Below are positions 5,931 through 7,397 of a DNA stretch of 7,397 bases, piece after piece. This stretch comes from Hyphomicrobiales bacterium (GTDB taxonomy: Bacteria > Pseudomonadota > Alphaproteobacteria > Rhizobiales > Devosiaceae). The notes below the pieces were generated by a model that had not been told where the DNA came from, did not search any database, and saw nothing but the letters and a program-made list of their open reading frames with translations. The stretch's first letter is position 1. Each line of letters opens with the position of its first letter. The stretch spans positions 1-7,397 of the forward strand of contig JAQGKB010000013.1 in assembly GCA_028290345.1 (NCBI GenBank). The letters run 5' to 3'. The position numbers were made by a program, and so were the translations under genes.

Positions 5931-5994
5931 CATGCGACGCGGCAGCCGAACCACGACCGGGCAAACGGTCCCTACGGCAAGCGAGGGAGCTTCC

Positions 5995-7116
5995 ATGCGC
6001 ATTGGTGCGATCCGGTCGTTCGTGATCGGCTACCCGGACCCGAACGACCATTTCAGCCGTCGCATGACGGTCCTGGTGCGGGTCGAGACCACCGACGGCG
6101 CTGTCGGCTGGGGCGAAGGCATCGCCATGTGGCAGGAGGCGTGCTGGGCGACCAAACTCATTGTCGATGGCACCTTCGCGCCGATGCTGATCGAGGCAGG
6201 CGAGATCACCGTGCGCGGCGCTTGGGACATGTTCCGCGCCCATACCTGGTGGTATGGCGAGGGCGGTATCGTCAACTTCGCTTATAGCGCGCTGGACATG
6301 GCCTTGTGGGACATCGAAGGCAAGCTCGCCGGCAAGCCGCTCTATGAACTGTTTGGTGGGGCCAGGCACAAGAGCCTCCCCGCCTCCGCTGCCAACCACG
6401 TCAACAAGGCGACACTGGAGCAGAACGTCGCCGATGTGATGGGCTTCAAGGAGCAGGGTTTTACCATCTGCAAGCTCGGCTTTGCCAAGCGCGGCCCCTC
6501 CAGTGTCGGCCGCGACCCCGAGGGTGATATAAGGTTCATCCATGAGTTGCGGGCAGCCGTGGGACCGGATTTCGAGATCATCGTCGATGCCGGCAATGGC
6601 GTGAAATGGGATCGTGCTACCGGTATCGATACCGTGCGCCGCATGGCCGAGAGCGGCATCGGCTGGATCGAGGAGCCGTTCTATCCGACCCAGATCGAGG
6701 ACTATCGCGCGCTGAAAGATGCCGTGGACGTGCCGATCGGCAGCGGCGAGCGGGAATGGACAGTCAGCAACTACAAGCGGCTGATCGAAACCGGCACTGT
6801 CGATGTGATCGGCATCGATCCTGCCCGTGCCGAAGGCATGACCGGCTTCCGCATGGTCGACGAGATCTGCAGCAAGCACGGCGTTACCATCAATGCGCAT
6901 GCCTGGAGCACCGCGATCCTTTCAGCGGCCAGCCTACAGCTGTCGCTGGCTTCGCCCAATGCGCGGCTTTTTGAGCTCAAGCCCGTGCCGGTGATCGTGC
7001 AGACGGATCTCGTGGAAGAGCCGATCGTGCAGCGGGGCGGCATGGTTTCGGCGCCAGCGGGCCCCGGGCTTGGAATTACCGTCAACGAGGAACTGGTGAA
7101 TCGGCTGGCGCTGTAG
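5995..7116 (+). CDS. Mandelate racemase/muconate lactonizing enzyme family protein (sugar-acid dehydratase or cycloisomerase)
   Basis: This 373-residue enolase-superfamily enzyme has an N-terminal capping domain with GAVGWGEG (35-42) and ALDMALWDIEGKLAGKPLYELFGG (99-122), then the barrel. Mg2+ ligands are Asp198 (VDAGNG), Glu226 (WIEEPF) and Glu252 (GSGERE). Asp275 and His302 (NAHAWST) form the His-Asp dyad with the same 27-residue spacing as in mandelate racemase, and Glu327 (FELKP) is a likely third acid. At the KxK position it reads I158-C-K160, so only the second Lys is kept, and a loop of about 10 extra residues follows (KRGPSSVGRDPEG). Members dehydrate sugar acids or open/close lactones. 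The ATG at 5995 has AGGGAG with a 5-nt spacer; an in-frame ATG at 5932 has no ribosome site and overlaps the control region. It is divergent from the GntR operon, and likely co-regulated. Confidence 0.94.
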   Translation: MRIGAIRSFVIGYPDPNDHFSRRMTVLVRVETTDGAVGWGEGIAMWQEACWATKLIVDGTFAPMLIEAGEITVRGAWDMFRAHTWWYGEGGIVNFAYSALDMALWDIEGKLAGKPLYELFGGARHKSLPASAANHVNKATLEQNVADVMGFKEQGFTICKLGFAKRGPSSVGRDPEGDIRFIHELRAAVGPDFEIIVDAGNGVKWDRATGIDTVRRMAESGIGWIEEPFYPTQIEDYRALKDAVDVPIGSGEREWTVSNYKRLIETGTVDVIGIDPARAEGMTGFRMVDEICSKHGVTINAHAWSTAILSAASLQLSLASPNARLFELKPVPVIVQTDLVEEPIVQRGGMVSAPAGPGLGITVNEELVNRLAL

Positions 7117-7118
7117 CC

Positions 7119-7245
7119 AAGACCCCTCACCCGGCCCTACCGGGCCACCCTCTCCCCGACGGGGAGAGGAATTTGTAACCACCGTGCCGCTAGCTTTCCT
7201 CTCCCCGTCGGGGAGAGGGTGGCCCGGTAGGGGGTGAGGGGTCTT
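7119..7245. repeat. Large nested inverted repeat between convergent genes (REP/RIME-like; possible bidirectional terminator)
   Basis: Left arm 7119-7171 and right arm 7196-7245 are near-perfect reverse complements; the only difference is a 3-nt insertion in the left arm (CACCCGGCCCTACC against CACCCCCTACC). The loop is 24 nt. Each arm contains its own palindrome CTCTCCCCGACGGGGAGAG, and the left arm also has GGCCC-TACC-GGGCC, so alternative folds exist. Similar GC-rich CTCTCCCC/GGGGAGAG palindromes are widespread intergenic repeats in Hyphomicrobiales. It begins 3 nt after the MR/MLE stop and ends 13 nt before the convergent isomerase stop, so it could stop transcription from both sides, although the terminal T-run is only three bases. 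Confidence 0.9.
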
Positions 7246-7257
7246 TGCGGTGGACGC

Positions 7258-7397
7258 CTACCCCACCACACGCATCTCCACGCCGAAGAGCTTTGCCACG
7301 CAGGCGATACGCTCGATGTGGTGTCCGGGCGCCATGACGGCATGATGCGTCGGTCCCTCGTTTGCCCAGGCATTGACGAAACCGCGCAGGCCCAGTC
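7258..7397 (-). CDS. Sugar isomerase of the L-fucose/L-arabinose isomerase type (partial, C-terminal end only)
   Basis: The last 46 or so codons of a minus-strand gene enter from the right edge and end at TAG (7260-7258). The peptide includes GLRGFVNAWANEGPTHHAV followed by MAPGHHIERIACVAKLFGVEMRVVG. The GPTHH and GHH elements and the closing helix-strand (ACVAKLFGVEMRVV) resemble the C-terminal end of fucose/arabinose isomerase-type proteins, in which a His of this region helps bind the metal. The coding assignment is strong because the frame is open to the window edge with good codon use; the family call is moderate because so little is visible. It converges on the MR/MLE gene and suggests that the sugar-catabolic cluster continues to the right. 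Confidence 0.7.
   Translation of the reverse strand, partial: LGLRGFVNAWANEGPTHHAVMAPGHHIERIACVAKLFGVEMRVVG

Noticed and set aside
5932..5994. Upstream ATG for the MR/MLE gene adding 21 residues
   Set aside because: No ribosome site before it, it would overlap the control region, and the added residues are not part of the usual family N-terminus; ATG 5995 has AGGGAG at the right spacing.
5926..6900. Minus-strand open frame of 324 codons opposite the MR/MLE gene
   Set aside because: Antisense shadow; the plus strand has all enolase-superfamily catalytic motifs and a good ribosome site.
7119..7245. CRISPR-like repeat
   Set aside because: Only two copies exist and they are inverted, not direct; there is no spacer series.

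Overview
The window looks like a chromosomal or megaplasmid segment from a GC-rich alphaproteobacterium, most likely a member of the Hyphomicrobiales (Rhizobium/Mesorhizobium/Devosia-like). This placement is an inference from codon use, the rhizobial style of the sugar-catabolic gene cassette, and a GC-rich nested palindrome typical of intergenic repeats in that order. No rRNA, tRNA, CRISPR array, insertion sequence or phage gene is visible.

Layout. (1) Positions 1-568, minus strand: an ArsR-family repressor followed, with a 4-nt start/stop overlap, by an AHSA1/SRPBCC-domain protein that runs off the left edge. An AT-rich inverted repeat over the ArsR start is the likely autoregulatory operator. 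(2) Positions 569-892: about 320 nt without a convincing gene; it holds the ArsR promoter/operator and one weak plus-strand ORF. (3) Positions 893-5834 (or 5882), minus strand: a tight six-gene operon in the order FCD-type GntR regulator, acetoacetate-decarboxylase-like protein, Gfo/Idh/MocA oxidoreductase, xylose-isomerase-like TIM-barrel protein, and two short-chain dehydrogenases. Gaps are -4, +10, +3, -4 and -4 nt. (4) Positions 5835-5994: a divergent control region with a near-perfect GntR-type operator and a second, longer inverted repeat. (5) Positions 5995-7116, plus strand: an enolase-superfamily (mandelate racemase/muconate lactonizing enzyme) sugar-acid dehydratase or cycloisomerase. 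(6) Positions 7119-7245: a large nested inverted repeat. (7) Positions 7258-7397, minus strand: the C-terminus of a sugar isomerase of the fucose/arabinose isomerase type.

How it works together (inference). The GntR protein probably senses a sugar acid or similar carboxylate and controls both its own operon and the divergent enolase-superfamily gene. The enzymes suggest oxidation of a sugar or sugar acid (Gfo/Idh and two SDRs with opposite predicted cofactor preference), isomerisation or epimerisation (TIM barrel), dehydration or lactone opening (MR/MLE) and a Schiff-base step by the acetoacetate-decarboxylase-like protein. That last protein keeps the catalytic lysine but not two acidic/basic residues of the classical enzyme, so it is unlikely to be a plain acetoacetate decarboxylase. 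The combination may be an uncharacterised catabolic pathway; the substrate cannot be read from the sequence.
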